The notes: generated by a model not told the origin, from the sequence alone. A stretch of DNA of 34,051 bases from an uncultured delta proteobacterium (GCA_903923175.1 CAIXWQ010001303.1:1-34051); one strand, 5' to 3'. Counted from the stretch's first letter, positions 9,143 through 17,553 are shown. Numbers and translations are program-made.

Positions 9143-9775
9143 GTGGGCAACCCGGCGCTCGCGTTCTTCTCGAAGTGCTTCCCGTCGATCCTCTCGATCG
9201 TCGATCCGCTGGCGCTCGTGCCCATCTACCTCGCGATGGTCGGCGCCGAGCCGCGCGCCGAGCAGCGGCGCATCGCCCTGCGCGCGACCGTGACGATGAC
9301 GATCGTGCTCGCGACCTTCGCCGTCGGTGGCGAGGTGCTCTTCCGCTTCTTCGGGATCACGATCCCAGCGTTCAAGATCGCCGGCGGCATCCTCCTGTTC
9401 TTCAACGCGCTCGAGATGATCCACGCGAAGGCGCTCGAGACGCGCTCGACCGCGGAGGAGCAGTCGGAGGCGCGCGGCAAGGCCGACGTCGCGATCATCC
9501 CGCTCGGCATCCCGCTGCTCGCGGGCCCGGGCGCGATCGCGACCGCGACGATGTGGTCGTCGCGCGCGAAGAGCCTCGCCGAGCGCGGCGCGCTCTACGC
9601 CTCGATCCTCGCGGTCGCGGCGCTGACGGTGACCGCGCTCTTCTTCGCGGGCTCGCTGATCCGCTACTTCAAGCAGACGGGCATCAACATCGCGACGCGG
9701 ATCATGGGCCTGATCCTCGCGGCCACCGCGGCGCAGTTCGTGGTCGACGGCGTGCGCGAGGTGCTCAAGGGGTGA
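9143..9775 (+). CDS. MarC-family integral membrane protein
   Basis: This 210-residue protein starts at GTG 9143 and is strongly hydrophobic, with about six membrane helices. It begins with the family's short first helix containing S-I-V-D-P-L-A-L-V-P; later come G-G-I-L-L-F-F-N-A, an I-P-L-G-I-P-L-L-A-G-P-G-A-I motif and the R-I-M-G-L-I-L-A-A last helix. These match the MarC (UPF0056) family. MarC was once linked to multiple antibiotic resistance in E. coli, but that role was later questioned and the transported substrate is unknown, so no function is assigned. Length is normal for the family. It stands alone: divergent from the chitinase-like gene, convergent with the YdeI-like gene 34 bases away. 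Confidence 0.88.
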   Translation: MGNPALAFFSKCFPSILSIVDPLALVPIYLAMVGAEPRAEQRRIALRATVTMTIVLATFAVGGEVLFRFFGITIPAFKIAGGILLFFNALEMIHAKALETRSTAEEQSEARGKADVAIIPLGIPLLAGPGAIATATMWSSRAKSLAERGALYASILAVAALTVTALFFAGSLIRYFKQTGINIATRIMGLILAATAAQFVVDGVREVLKG

Positions 9776-9809
9776 GGCTCGGCTGCGGGCCCGTCGACGC
9801 AAGCCTTTG

Positions 9810-10388
9810 CTAGTCGTCCAATCCGAGCCCCTCGAGGATCCTCGGCGTGTGCTTCTCGACCCGTGCGGTCCGCGTCTCGGGCTTCTTCGGCTGCGAGAAG
9901 TGGAGGATGTAGGCCCGCTGTCGACCCGGCGTCAGCGCAGCGAAGGCCGCCTTCAGCTTGCGATTCCCGGCGAGCGCAGACGCGAGCTCCTCGGGCAGCT
10001 CGTGGTCCTCGGTCTTCTTGCGCGCGACCTTCAGCCCGGCGCGCTCGACCTCGATCGCTTCGCGCAGGTAGGCGTTCAGCGTCTTCTCGAGCTTGGTCAC
10101 CTCGGCGACGCTCGTGAACCGGACCTGCCGGGCCGACTGCACGTTCTTCGTCTGTTGGACGAGGACGCCTTTGGCATCCTTCAGGAGCGCGCCCTTGTGG
10201 AACAGGATGGCGCAGTACGCCTTGAAGCCGTGGATGAGGGCGACGTTCTTCCCCTCGAGCGCGTAGCAGGGCTGGCCCCACTTCAGATCTTCCGTCAGCC
10301 CGCTGGCCAGGAGGATCTCGCGGAGCTTCTCGAACGGCGCGCGCCACGCGTCCTGCCGCTTCATGAATGCATCGACCTTCGCGTTCAC
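9810..10388 (-). CDS. YdeI-type DUF1801 / OmdA-domain protein
   Basis: I chose the GTG at 10388 because a GGGAGGT ribosome site sits a few bases upstream and the homologous region starts here (V-N-A-K-V-D-A-F), giving 192 residues. The frame stays open upstream, but that part is Arg/Ser-rich shadow sequence. Residues about 10-120 resemble the DUF1801 fold (L-K-W-G-Q-P-C-Y, then a block ending in L-F-H-K-G-A). The C-terminal part (E-L-P-E-E-L-A-S-A-L, then P-G-R-Q-R-A-Y-I-L-H-F) matches the bacteriocin-protection/OmdA-like domain of YdeI proteins. The biochemical role is unsettled; related small DUF1801 proteins have been proposed as frataxin-like iron chaperones. It is soluble and cytoplasmic by sequence. 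Confidence 0.8.
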   Translation of the reverse strand: MNAKVDAFMKRQDAWRAPFEKLREILLASGLTEDLKWGQPCYALEGKNVALIHGFKAYCAILFHKGALLKDAKGVLVQQTKNVQSARQVRFTSVAEVTKLEKTLNAYLREAIEVERAGLKVARKKTEDHELPEELASALAGNRKLKAAFAALTPGRQRAYILHFSQPKKPETRTARVEKHTPRILEGLGLDD

Positions 10389-10705
10389 CGCTACCTCCCA
10401 GGTGCTGCCCCGCGGCGAGCATACCCAGAAATCGATCGGCCCTCCGCGGACGCACCGGCGGGCTACCCCTCGTCGTGACGCGCCGGCTCGAAAAGAACGC
10501 GCGGAGCGCGATCCGCTGCTGCGCGGGGCGCGCCGACCTCGCGATCCGAGAGTCGAGGCGCCCACGAGTCGCCGGCGCATCGTCGCGTGTAGCGCGAGAC
10601 GATGCGCCCGTGCCGCCGTCTCGCGGGGAGACACTCACTCTCGCGACGACTTGTCTGGCAATTGTCCTATATCGCATTGCCGATGAAGAGCGTAGGACTT
10701 CGGCT
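10389..10705. other. Divergent intergenic region with an inverted repeat, no gene
   Basis: These 317 bases lie between the YdeI-like gene (minus) and the hybrid kinase (plus). The base composition drops to a conspicuous A/T-rich patch at about 10650-10680, which is the likeliest promoter area for the kinase, though no -35/-10 pair with normal spacing is visible. It contains the inverted repeat at 10574-10608 and a TCTCGCG direct repeat nearby (10619 and 10639). Frames open through here are not supported by coding signals. Confidence 0.5.
10574..10608. promoter_or_regulatory. 11-bp perfect inverted repeat, possible operator
   Basis: GGCGCATCGTC at 10574-10584 is matched exactly by its reverse complement at 10598-10608, with 13 bases between the arms. 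It lies about 100 bases upstream of the kinase start. A dimeric regulator site or an RNA hairpin are both possible; there is no T-run, so a terminator is less likely. Confidence 0.45.
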
Positions 10706-12436
10706 ATGGAGAAGGTCGTTCGCGGAGCGTCGACGGCGGGCTCCGACACACCGCCGACTCCTACTTCCGAGTCGATCCATTCGCTCCAGTCAATCCCTTC
10801 GCTCCATTCGCCCGCGAGCACGCGCGACGAGCTGGCCCGGGCGCTCGAGCGGCTTCATGTGAGCGAGGCCGCGCTGCGCGAGAGCGAGCGGTGGCTCGCG
10901 GCGATCGTCGACTCCACCGTCGACGCGATCATCTCGCTCGACGACTCGCAGCGGATCGTCGGCTTCAATCGGAGCGCGGAGCGGATCTTCGGTCCGCCCG
11001 CCGCGGACATGCTCGGGCGCTCGCTCGACGCGCTGCTGCCCGCTCGATTCCGCGAAGGGCACGCCGGCATGGTCGCCGATTACACCGAGCACGGCGCGTC
11101 GGCGCGCCACATGGGCGCGGCGCGCGTGACGGGGCTTCGCGCCGACGGCCGCGAATTCCCCGCGAGCGCGTGCATCTCCCGCTCGACCTCGGGCGGCCGT
11201 CGCCTGACGACGGTCGTGCTGCGCGACGAGGAGGAGCTCGCTCGCGCCGAAGACGCGAACAAGGATCTCACCTCGCAGCTTCACCATCGACAGCGCCTCG
11301 AGGCCCTCGGCACGCTCGCGGGAGGGGTCGCGCACGACTTCAACAACATCCTGATGGCGATCGGCGGCAACCTCGACCTCGCCGAGGCGGACGCACCACG
11401 CCACTCGCTCGTCGCGGAGAGCCTCGGTGAAATCCGGCGCGCGAGCGAGCGCGGCGCGGCGCTGGTGAAGCAGATCCTGGCGTTCAGCCGCAAGCGCCCG
11501 GCGGAGCCCCCCGCGGTCGTCGAGCTCGGCTCCGTCGTACGCGATGCGGTGCGGCTGCTCCGCGCGGCGCTGCCCCCACGGGTGAGCCTACGACTCGAGA
11601 TCGCCCCAGAAACCCCTGCGGTACGGATGCCTCCGACGCAGATCGAGCAGGTCGCGATGAACCTGTGCACCAACGCGTGGCACGCCGTCGGCGCTGCGGG
11701 CGTCGTCCGCGTATCCGTCGAGGCCGCGCTCGTTGCCGCCGATTCCGCTGCGGCGCGCCGAGGTCTCACGCCAGGAGCATTCGCTCGTCTCCGCGTGAGC
11801 GACGAAGGCTGCGGCATGGATCGCGAGACGCTCGATCGCATCTTCGAGCCCTTCTTCACCACGAAGCCACAAGGTGAGGGGACCGGCCTCGGACTCGCCG
11901 TCGTACACGGCATCGTCACGAGCCACGGGGGAGCGATTCTGGTCGAGAGTCAACCGGGCGTCGGCTCCACGTTCGAGGTCTACCTCCCCGCTAGCGAATT
12001 CCCGACGAAGCCGCCGTCTCCTCCGCCCGAGCAGCCGACGAAAGACGCCCCCGGACGTGGCTTGATCCTGGTCGTGGACGACGAGCCGACGGTCGCGATC
12101 GCGTGGAGCCGGATGCTCGAACGCGCAGGGTTCGAGGTCGTGACCGCCGTCGACGCCTCCGTCGCCATCGAGACCCTCGCCGCGCGGCACGGCGAGCTCG
12201 CGCTGCTCCTCACGGACCTGAGCATGCCGCGGCACGACGGCGTAGCGCTCGCGCGCGAGGCGAACCGCCTGGACCCCGCGCTGCCCGTCGTGTTCGCGAC
12301 CTGCTTCGCGACGCCCGGGCTGGCGACGCGCGTTTCGGCATTCAACGTGCGGGAGGTGCTGGCCAAGCCGCTCGCCCTCCGCGATCTCGTCGAGGCGGTC
12401 TCGCGCCACGCGCGGCGCGTCCGCGTCCTCTCTTGA
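10706..12436 (+). CDS. PAS hybrid sensor histidine kinase with C-terminal receiver domain
   Basis: I start this at ATG 10706, since the long in-frame extension upstream looks non-coding; the product is 576 residues. There is no membrane helix, so it is a cytoplasmic sensor. After a Ser/Pro-rich start come a short coiled segment, a PAS domain (residues about 60-165, with the I-V-G-F-N-R-S-A-E-R-I-F-G pattern), a phosphoacceptor helix (G-G-V-A-H-D-F-N-N, His210) and an HATPase domain with N box (N-L-C-T-N-A-W), G1 (D-E-G-C-G-M-D), F (F-E-P-F-F-T-T-K) and G2 (G-T-G-L-G-L) boxes. After a Pro-rich linker, the receiver domain has the acidic pair in L-V-V-D-D-E-P and acceptor Asp504 (L-T-D-L-S-M-P). 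The PAS ligand is not evident, and no partner DNA-binding regulator is adjacent except the small XRE gene on the other strand. Confidence 0.92.
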   Translation: MEKVVRGASTAGSDTPPTPTSESIHSLQSIPSLHSPASTRDELARALERLHVSEAALRESERWLAAIVDSTVDAIISLDDSQRIVGFNRSAERIFGPPAADMLGRSLDALLPARFREGHAGMVADYTEHGASARHMGAARVTGLRADGREFPASACISRSTSGGRRLTTVVLRDEEELARAEDANKDLTSQLHHRQRLEALGTLAGGVAHDFNNILMAIGGNLDLAEADAPRHSLVAESLGEIRRASERGAALVKQILAFSRKRPAEPPAVVELGSVVRDAVRLLRAALPPRVSLRLEIAPETPAVRMPPTQIEQVAMNLCTNAWHAVGAAGVVRVSVEAALVAADSAAARRGLTPGAFARLRVSDEGCGMDRETLDRIFEPFFTTKPQGEGTGLGLAVVHGIVTSHGGAILVESQPGVGSTFEVYLPASEFPTKPPSPPPEQPTKDAPGRGLILVVDDEPTVAIAWSRMLERAGFEVVTAVDASVAIETLAARHGELALLLTDLSMPRHDGVALAREANRLDPALPVVFATCFATPGLATRVSAFNVREVLAKPLALRDLVEAVSRHARRVRVLS

Positions 12437-12650
12437 GAGCCACGCGGCCCGCGCCGTAGGCTCCCACGGCTCGCCCAGAGTGGGCTCTCGCACGTTCCGA
12501 GGCCGACCACGCGCCCACAGGCGTTGCACCCCCGAAGTCGCGGCGCGCGAAGGCTACGGGTCACACGTCGCAATCGCCCGATCGAGTGCGGCAGACGGCC
12601 TCGCGCTGCGGCCAAGCGGTTCAGCGACGTTCGCGTGCTGCAGGCCGTCC

Positions 12651-12983
12651 TCAGTCCCCGTCCGAAGGCACTGGATCGAAGAGTACGCGCAGCACGCGCA
12701 GCGCGGTCCGCTGCTGCGCGACGTCGCATCCGTCGATGAAGCCGTCGAGCTCGGCGCGCTCGTTCGTCGCCGCGGTCACCACCACGGCGAGCATTCCGGA
12801 CACCGAGAGGCCGAGTCCGCGAGCCAGCTTCGAGACCGTATCGAGCGTAGGCGAGTACCGCGCCTTCTCCAGCCGTCGAACTGCGTCCACCGAGACCTCG
12901 CTCCGCGCCGCGAGCCCCCCCTGCGTGAGCCCCCGCTCCAAGCGGAGGCTGCGGAGGCGCTCGGCGAACACTCTTCTGACCAC
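12651..12983 (-). CDS. Small XRE-family helix-turn-helix regulator
   Basis: This 110-residue protein starts at GTG 12983, with GGGAGA close upstream. Residues about 8-68 form an XRE/Cro-type HTH: R-L-R-S-L-R-L-E-R-G-L-T-Q, then the recognition helix around S-V-D-A-V-R-R-L-E-K, then the S-P-T-L-D-T-V-S-K-L-A-R-G-L closing helix. The remaining 40 residues have no recognised domain. Such proteins are usually repressors of nearby genes. It is convergent with the histidine kinase (214 bases between stops) and divergent from the chemosensory block, so it could act on the 650-base leader region, but no operator was identified. It may equally be an orphan regulator. Confidence 0.75.
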   Translation of the reverse strand: MVRRVFAERLRSLRLERGLTQGGLAARSEVSVDAVRRLEKARYSPTLDTVSKLARGLGLSVSGMLAVVVTAATNERAELDGFIDGCDVAQQRTALRVLRVLFDPVPSDGD

Positions 12984-13634
12984 ACGATCTCCCGTGAGAG
13001 GCCCGGTCCCTCACCGCCCAGGAAGCAGGACCTACCCGTCTTCCAGTACAGCAACTCTCGCCCCTCTCCCGCCAGCAAGCCAGCGGTTTCACGAGCGGGC
13101 GCATCGTCGTGTGCCTACATGCCAATGCGCCCTGACCTCGAGCGAGCTGAGTACATCGGCCGATGTCAGTCGACCGTGACTGGGCACGCCCACCACGACT
13201 CGAACCACGAATACGTCTGTGGAGTATCGAGGCGCATGATGCCGGACCTGCGTGCACGAGGCGCCGCACGCCCGGCGAACCATCCCGATCGGACTGCACG
13301 ATTCGCCGCTCAATGGGATTCTCGAATGGGTCACTCTCGACGCTCGATCCCCGTGTGAATTTGCTTCGCACACGAGAATCGACGTCCGGGAATCGAGCAT
13401 TTCAAGTCGCCTACACGGCCGTCTCGATACCCAGGAGTGGCCGACTCGACGCCGCGCGCGCTGCGCCTGAGTGGGCTTAAGTTCTGCCCGCCTCGACCGG
13501 AACAGATTGAGACGGCGAGGCCGCGGCGACGTGTCCCGGAGCTGCGTCGCGCGTCCAGGCGCGCCCCTCGCGCGCTCACAACCCCAAGCAGACGCGAGCC
13601 CGACGTCGGACGTCGGCAAGGAGATCGTATCCCG
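12984..13634. other. Long non-coding leader upstream of the chemosensory block
   Basis: These 651 bases separate the XRE gene from the receptor gene. They are less GC-rich than the flanking genes, and the frames lack the strong third-position GC bias of real genes here, so I see no coding sequence. They probably hold the promoter of the chemosensory operon, but no clear sigma-70, sigma-54 or sigma-28 consensus was found. The inverted repeats at 13317-13380 are the most structured part. Confidence 0.55.
13317..13380. repeat. Nested inverted repeats in the chemosensory leader
   Basis: GATTCTCG (13317-13324) is matched by CGAGAATC (13373-13380), and inside it CGTGTG (13352-13357) is matched by CACACG (13369-13374). 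They lie about 250-320 bases upstream of the receptor start. The arms are short, so this is only suggestive of a regulator site or leader RNA fold. Confidence 0.3.
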
Positions 13635-15617
13635 ATGGCCAACACTTCCTCCGACGGCCACGCGCGCCGTCGTTCCGGCGACCGCGCGATGGCTGCCCCC
13701 AGGTCGACGACGACCTCCGCAGCGATCCACTCCAACGGCGTGAACGCCGACATCGAGCAAGACCGCGCGGCCGCGCGCAAGCTCGCCGAGGAGAAGGCGC
13801 GCGCGCGGACGCTGGCGCGGGCGCAGGCGGTGGCCGAGAAGCTCGGGGCCGCGACCGCGCAGGTCTCGTCGTCGATCCAGGAGGCGTCCGGCGCCATCCA
13901 CGAGCTCGAGAAGACCGTCCAGCAGATCGCCGCTGGCGCGCGCGAGGCCTCCGCGGCCGCCGACGAGTCGCGCTCGGCGATCAACGAGATCGAGAAGGCC
14001 GCACAGCAGGCGAACAAGAACTCGGCCTCGTCGATGGAGCAGGTCAACGTGCTCCAGCAGCTGGTCGCGGCGTCCACGGCCGACATCAACACGCTCATCC
14101 AGGGGGTCGGCGAGTCGGCGCAGGCGAACATCGAGTCGGCCCGGATGATCGGCGAGCTCGAGAAGCTCTCCGACGAGATCGGCAAGATCGTGCACGCGGT
14201 CGCCCGCATCGCCGATCAGACGAACCTGCTGGCGCTCAACGCGGCCATCGAGGCGGCGCGCGCCGGCGAGCACGGCAAGGGTTTCGCCGTCGTCGCCGAC
14301 GAGGTCCGCAACCTCGCGGAGCGCAGCGAGAAGAGCGCGCGCGGGATCCAGGACGTCGTCAACGAGATCCAGGGGCAGGTCAAGGTCGTCGCCGCCGACA
14401 CCGAGAAGGCCGGAAACCGGGCCGTCGAGGAGGTCGAGAAGGCCAAGGCGATCACGCGCGATCTCGCGCAGGTCGCGACCGACATGGGCGTGATCCGCGA
14501 TGGCTGCGAGGTCATCGCGTCGAACGCGGTGCAGGCGGTTGCCGGCGCCAAGCAATACCTGGCCGGCTCCGAGCAGGTCGCGTCGGCCGCCGAGGAGGCC
14601 TCGTCCGCGTGCGAGGAGAGCCTCCGCTCGGTGCAGGAGCAGGCCAAGGCCTACAACGAGATGTCCGACGCGGCCGGCTCGATGGCCGATCTCGCCGACG
14701 AGCTCAAGACCTCGACGAACGCGCAGAAGTCGGCCGAGGAGCTCGCGGCGTCGGCCGAGGAGCTCTCGGCGAACACCGACGAGGTCAAGGCCGCGGCCGG
14801 GCAGATCGCCACCGCGATCGATCAGATCCAGAAGGCCGCGGGGATCCAGGCCAAGGCGGCCGAGCAGTCGAAGGACCTCGGCAACCAGCTGCAGGCCGCG
14901 GCGGCCGCGATGGGCGGGCGCGCGAAGGCGAGCACCGAGAAGGCCGAGGCGATCAAGACCCTGTTGCAGAGCAACAAGGTCAACGTCGACGCGCTCATCG
15001 CCAACGTCGGCTCCGCGGCCCAGGCCGCCTTGGGCTCGGCGAAGAACGTGAAGGAGCTCGAGGAGCGCACGCGTCGCATCGACAAGATCGTCGACGCCAT
15101 CGTGATGGTCACGGTGCAGACGAACATGCTCGCGGTGAACGGCAACGTCGAAGCGGCGCGCGCCGGCGAGTACGGCCGCGGCTTCTCCGTGGTCGCGGGC
15201 GACATCCGCTCGCTCTCGAACGAGAGCAGCGAGAACGCCGATCGGATCAAGGATCTCGTCCGCCAGGTCCAGGCCCAGATCCAGCGCGTGGCGACCGACA
15301 TCGAGCTCGCCGGCAAGACCGCGCTCGCCGAGGTCACCAAGGCCAAGGTCGTCACGGCGAACCTCGAGCGCATGGCCACCGACGTGGGGCGCGTGCAGCA
15401 GGCGATCCAGGAGATCGGCACCGGCGCGCAGGAGTCGGCCAAGGCGCTCGAGGAGGCCGGCAAGGCGGCCGACCAGATCAGCGCGGCGGCGCAGGAGACC
15501 GCGAAGGCGACCGAAGAGGCCGCCACCGCCGGCGAGCAGGCCTCGAAGGCGGCGCAGCAGATCGCGCAGGCCGTCGAGGAGATCGCCTCGCAGGCCGACG
15601 ATCTGCAGCACGGCTGA
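13635..15617 (+). CDS. Cytosolic methyl-accepting chemoreceptor with duplicated signalling domain
   Basis: The protein has 660 residues from ATG 13635, with GGAG about ten bases upstream. It has no membrane helix and no folded ligand-binding domain: after a basic, low-complexity start of about 40 residues it is helical throughout. A canonical MCP hairpin tip lies at residues 192-231 ([18 protein letters not shown], then [10 protein letters not shown]). A second, divergent tip lies at 493-538 ([18 protein letters not shown], then V-V-A-G-D-I-R-S-L). The flanking segments also align over about 300 residues (for example D-T-E-K-A-G-N-R-A versus D-I-E-L-A-G-K-T-A), so the whole signalling domain is duplicated. 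It should contact CheW/CheA; methylation by the CheR/CheB encoded downstream is expected. No CheR-tethering pentapeptide is seen at the C-terminus. How it receives input is unknown. Confidence 0.9.
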   Translation: MANTSSDGHARRRSGDRAMAAPRSTTTSAAIHSNGVNADIEQDRAAARKLAEEKARARTLARAQAVAEKLGAATAQVSSSIQEASGAIHELEKTVQQIAAGAREASAAADESRSAINEIEKAAQQANKNSASSMEQVNVLQQLVAASTADINTLIQGVGESAQANIESARMIGELEKLSDEIGKIVHAVARIADQTNLLALNAAIEAARAGEHGKGFAVVADEVRNLAERSEKSARGIQDVVNEIQGQVKVVAADTEKAGNRAVEEVEKAKAITRDLAQVATDMGVIRDGCEVIASNAVQAVAGAKQYLAGSEQVASAAEEASSACEESLRSVQEQAKAYNEMSDAAGSMADLADELKTSTNAQKSAEELAASAEELSANTDEVKAAAGQIATAIDQIQKAAGIQAKAAEQSKDLGNQLQAAAAAMGGRAKASTEKAEAIKTLLQSNKVNVDALIANVGSAAQAALGSAKNVKELEERTRRIDKIVDAIVMVTVQTNMLAVNGNVEAARAGEYGRGFSVVAGDIRSLSNESSENADRIKDLVRQVQAQIQRVATDIELAGKTALAEVTKAKVVTANLERMATDVGRVQQAIQEIGTGAQESAKALEEAGKAADQISAAAQETAKATEEAATAGEQASKAAQQIAQAVEEIASQADDLQHG

Positions 15618-15637
15618 CCGCCACCCGCGAGACCAAC

Positions 15638-17503
15638 ATGTCAGAGCAGCTCACCCGCTCCCAAGACCTCTCGGCGCACCTGGAAGAGAACCAAGTGGTG
15701 ACCTTCTTCCTCGGCGACGAGGAGTTCGGCTTCGACATCATGTCCGTGCAGGAGATCATCCGGCAGCCCACGCTGTGCCGGATCCCGATGGCCCCCGACT
15801 ACGTCGAGGGGGTCGCGAACCTCCGGGGCACGGTCCTCCCGGTCATCGACACCCGCACGCGCTTCGGCATGCGGCGCGAGACCGACACCGACGGCACGCG
15901 CGTGCTCGTCCTCGACGTCGACGGCCACAAGACCGGCCTGCGCGTCGACCGCGTGCGGCAGGTGACGCGCATCCAGCGAGGAGAGATGGAGGCGCCACCG
16001 GCGATCATCCGGGGCGGAGGGTCCTCCGAATACCTGAAGGGGGTCGCCAAGCTCGAGGGCGGCAAGCGGATCATCATGTCGCTGAACCCCCACGCGATCT
16101 GCAAGGTCGAGATCGCGGCGCTGGCCGAGACGCTCGCCAAAGAGGGGGCGGCGGCCGACCACGCGCCCTCTCTCGCGAGGACCGCGGGCGCCGACGCCGG
16201 CGATCAGTCGGTCGCGCAGATCGTCTCGTTCACCCTCGGGGCGGAGGAGTTCGCCTTCCCGATGGAGCACGTCCGGGAGATCCTGCGCGTCGAGCGGCCG
16301 AACGAGGTCCCCGACACCCCCGAGTACGTGCTCGGGATCGTCACCGTGCGGGGGAACATCCTGCCGGTGATCGACCTGCGCATCTTGCTCGGGCTCTCGA
16401 CGCTCGACGCGGAGGTCACGGCCACGGCGGCGCGCGCCCGAGCGGGCTTCCGTGCCTGGTTCGACGCGGTCACGGCCCAATGCCAGGGCGAGACCGCGCG
16501 CAGCACCGCGACCAGCGGCCTCGACGAGCTCCGCGCCTGGCACGCCGGCTTCTCGACCGCCAGCGAGACGCTGATGGAGGTCGTGAGCCAGATCCGGGTC
16601 GCCGGCGACAAGGTCCTCCGCGGGCTGCAGCAGACCCACGAGGCCAACCGCGGCGCGCGCGAGGTGTTCGGCGGCGAAGTGGCCCCGCACGCGGCCGACG
16701 TCGTCCGGCTCCTCACGGAGTTCGAAGGGAAGGTGAAGGCGAACATCTCCGAGGATCAGCGTCTGGTCGTCGTGCAGTCGCACGGGACGCTCTTGGCGCT
16801 GCTGGTCGATCGCGTCCGCGAGGTGCTGAACGTCCCCAAGCGGCTGATCGATCCGCCGCCGCGACTCTCGACCGCGGACGCGAGCGAGGTCGCCGGGGTG
16901 GCCAGGCTCGAGGAGGGCAAGCGGCTGATCATGCTGCTCGACGCGAACAACCTCGTGCAGCGGGACGCGCTCGGCTCGCTCGATCAGCAAGGCGGCGTCG
17001 AGGAGCAGGTCCGGCGGGCCAAGGAGGGGAGCGCCATGGAGCGTGGAACGACCGATCGCGACGGCGGTGCGCTCCTCGAGCGGCAGTTCGTGACGTTCCG
17101 CCTCGCCGACGGCGAGTACGGCATTCCGATCGAGCAGATCCAGGAGATCGATCGCACCTCGAAGATGACCAAGATCCCGAAGTCGGCCGACTACGTCGAC
17201 GGGATCACCAACCTGCGTGGCGAGGTCATTCCGGTGATCAACGCGCGCAAGCGGTTCGGCCTGCCGATGAAGGAGGTCGACGAGCAGACTCGCGTCATCA
17301 TCCTCGAGATCGACGGCAACAAGACCGGCCTCTTGGTCGACTCGGTCCGCCAGGTGCTCAACCAGGCGCAGAAGGACATCGCGGCCCCCCCGGCCTCGAT
17401 CTCGGGCGGCGTCGATCGGCAGTTCATCTCCGGGATCGGCAAGGCCGACAACGGCAAGCGGATGATCGTCCTGCTCGACGTCGCGAAGGTCCTGAAGGAG
17501 TGA
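15638..17503 (+). CDS. cheW: CheW adaptor with three CheW domains and a helical insert
   Basis: The protein has 621 residues and starts 20 bases after the receptor gene. CheW domain 1 spans about 18-150 (V-V-T-F-F-L-G-D-E-E-F-G-F-D-I), domain 2 about 190-460 and domain 3 about 482-620 (F-V-T-F-R-L-A-D-G-E-Y-G-I-P-I). Each has the N/V-L-R-G or V-R-G motif followed by L/I-P-V-I-D/N. Domain 2 is split: after I-L-L-G-L-S-T-L-D, about 110 mostly helical residues (262-371) precede the returning strand L-V-V-V-Q. The insert holds one Cys (282) and three His (302, 334, 351). CheW links receptors to CheA, and multiple domains could cross-link arrays. Met467 has its own strong ribosome site (separate entry), so domain 3 may also be made alone or be a fused former gene. 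Confidence 0.92.
   Translation: MSEQLTRSQDLSAHLEENQVVTFFLGDEEFGFDIMSVQEIIRQPTLCRIPMAPDYVEGVANLRGTVLPVIDTRTRFGMRRETDTDGTRVLVLDVDGHKTGLRVDRVRQVTRIQRGEMEAPPAIIRGGGSSEYLKGVAKLEGGKRIIMSLNPHAICKVEIAALAETLAKEGAAADHAPSLARTAGADAGDQSVAQIVSFTLGAEEFAFPMEHVREILRVERPNEVPDTPEYVLGIVTVRGNILPVIDLRILLGLSTLDAEVTATAARARAGFRAWFDAVTAQCQGETARSTATSGLDELRAWHAGFSTASETLMEVVSQIRVAGDKVLRGLQQTHEANRGAREVFGGEVAPHAADVVRLLTEFEGKVKANISEDQRLVVVQSHGTLLALLVDRVREVLNVPKRLIDPPPRLSTADASEVAGVARLEEGKRLIMLLDANNLVQRDALGSLDQQGGVEEQVRRAKEGSAMERGTTDRDGGALLERQFVTFRLADGEYGIPIEQIQEIDRTSKMTKIPKSADYVDGITNLRGEVIPVINARKRFGLPMKEVDEQTRVIILEIDGNKTGLLVDSVRQVLNQAQKDIAAPPASISGGVDRQFISGIGKADNGKRMIVLLDVAKVLKE
17021..17038 (+). promoter_or_regulatory. Internal Shine-Dalgarno and in-frame ATG before CheW domain 3
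   Basis: AAGGAGGGG at 17021-17029 sits at ideal spacing before an in-frame ATG at 17036. Starting there would give a 155-residue single-domain CheW, a normal CheW length. It is a stronger ribosome site than the one seen before the full-length start at 15638. Confidence 0.55.
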
Positions 17504-17511
17504 GCCGCGGG

Positions 17512-17553
17512 TCGGTCGAGCTCGGATCCTCAGCTGGATTCGAGCTCGACCGA
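17512..17553 (+). repeat. 18-bp near-perfect hairpin between cheW and cheB
   Basis: Thirteen bases at 17512-17524 (TCGGTCGAGCTCG) pair with 17541-17553. The stem continues inward through one G-T wobble and four more pairs to a six-base loop (17530-17535). It occupies most of the 74-base gap after the cheW stop. No T-run follows, so it is not a classical terminator; it could be an attenuating or stabilising RNA structure, a processing site or a regulator site. Confidence 0.7.

Noticed and set aside
9776-9809. Bidirectional terminator between the MarC and YdeI-like genes
   Set aside because: An AGGCT/AGCCT pairing is possible, but the stem is about five bases with a long loop and no T-run.
10651-10673. 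TTGTCT and TATATC as a sigma-70 promoter for the hybrid kinase
   Set aside because: The spacer is only 11 bases, too short for a -35/-10 pair; kept only as an A/T-rich patch.
12435-12489. GAGAGCC / GGCTCTC repeat as a terminator after the kinase
   Set aside because: Arms are 41 bases apart with no T-run; too weak to call.
13089-15611. An 840-residue frame antisense to the receptor gene
   Set aside because: Leu/Arg/Gly/Asp-rich mirror of a coiled-coil gene with strong codon bias; no motif.
16421-16750. Calling the CheW insert a CZB zinc domain
   Set aside because: One Cys and three His are present, but order and spacing do not match CZB (no His at the first helix, no HxxxH); kept as a hypothesis only.
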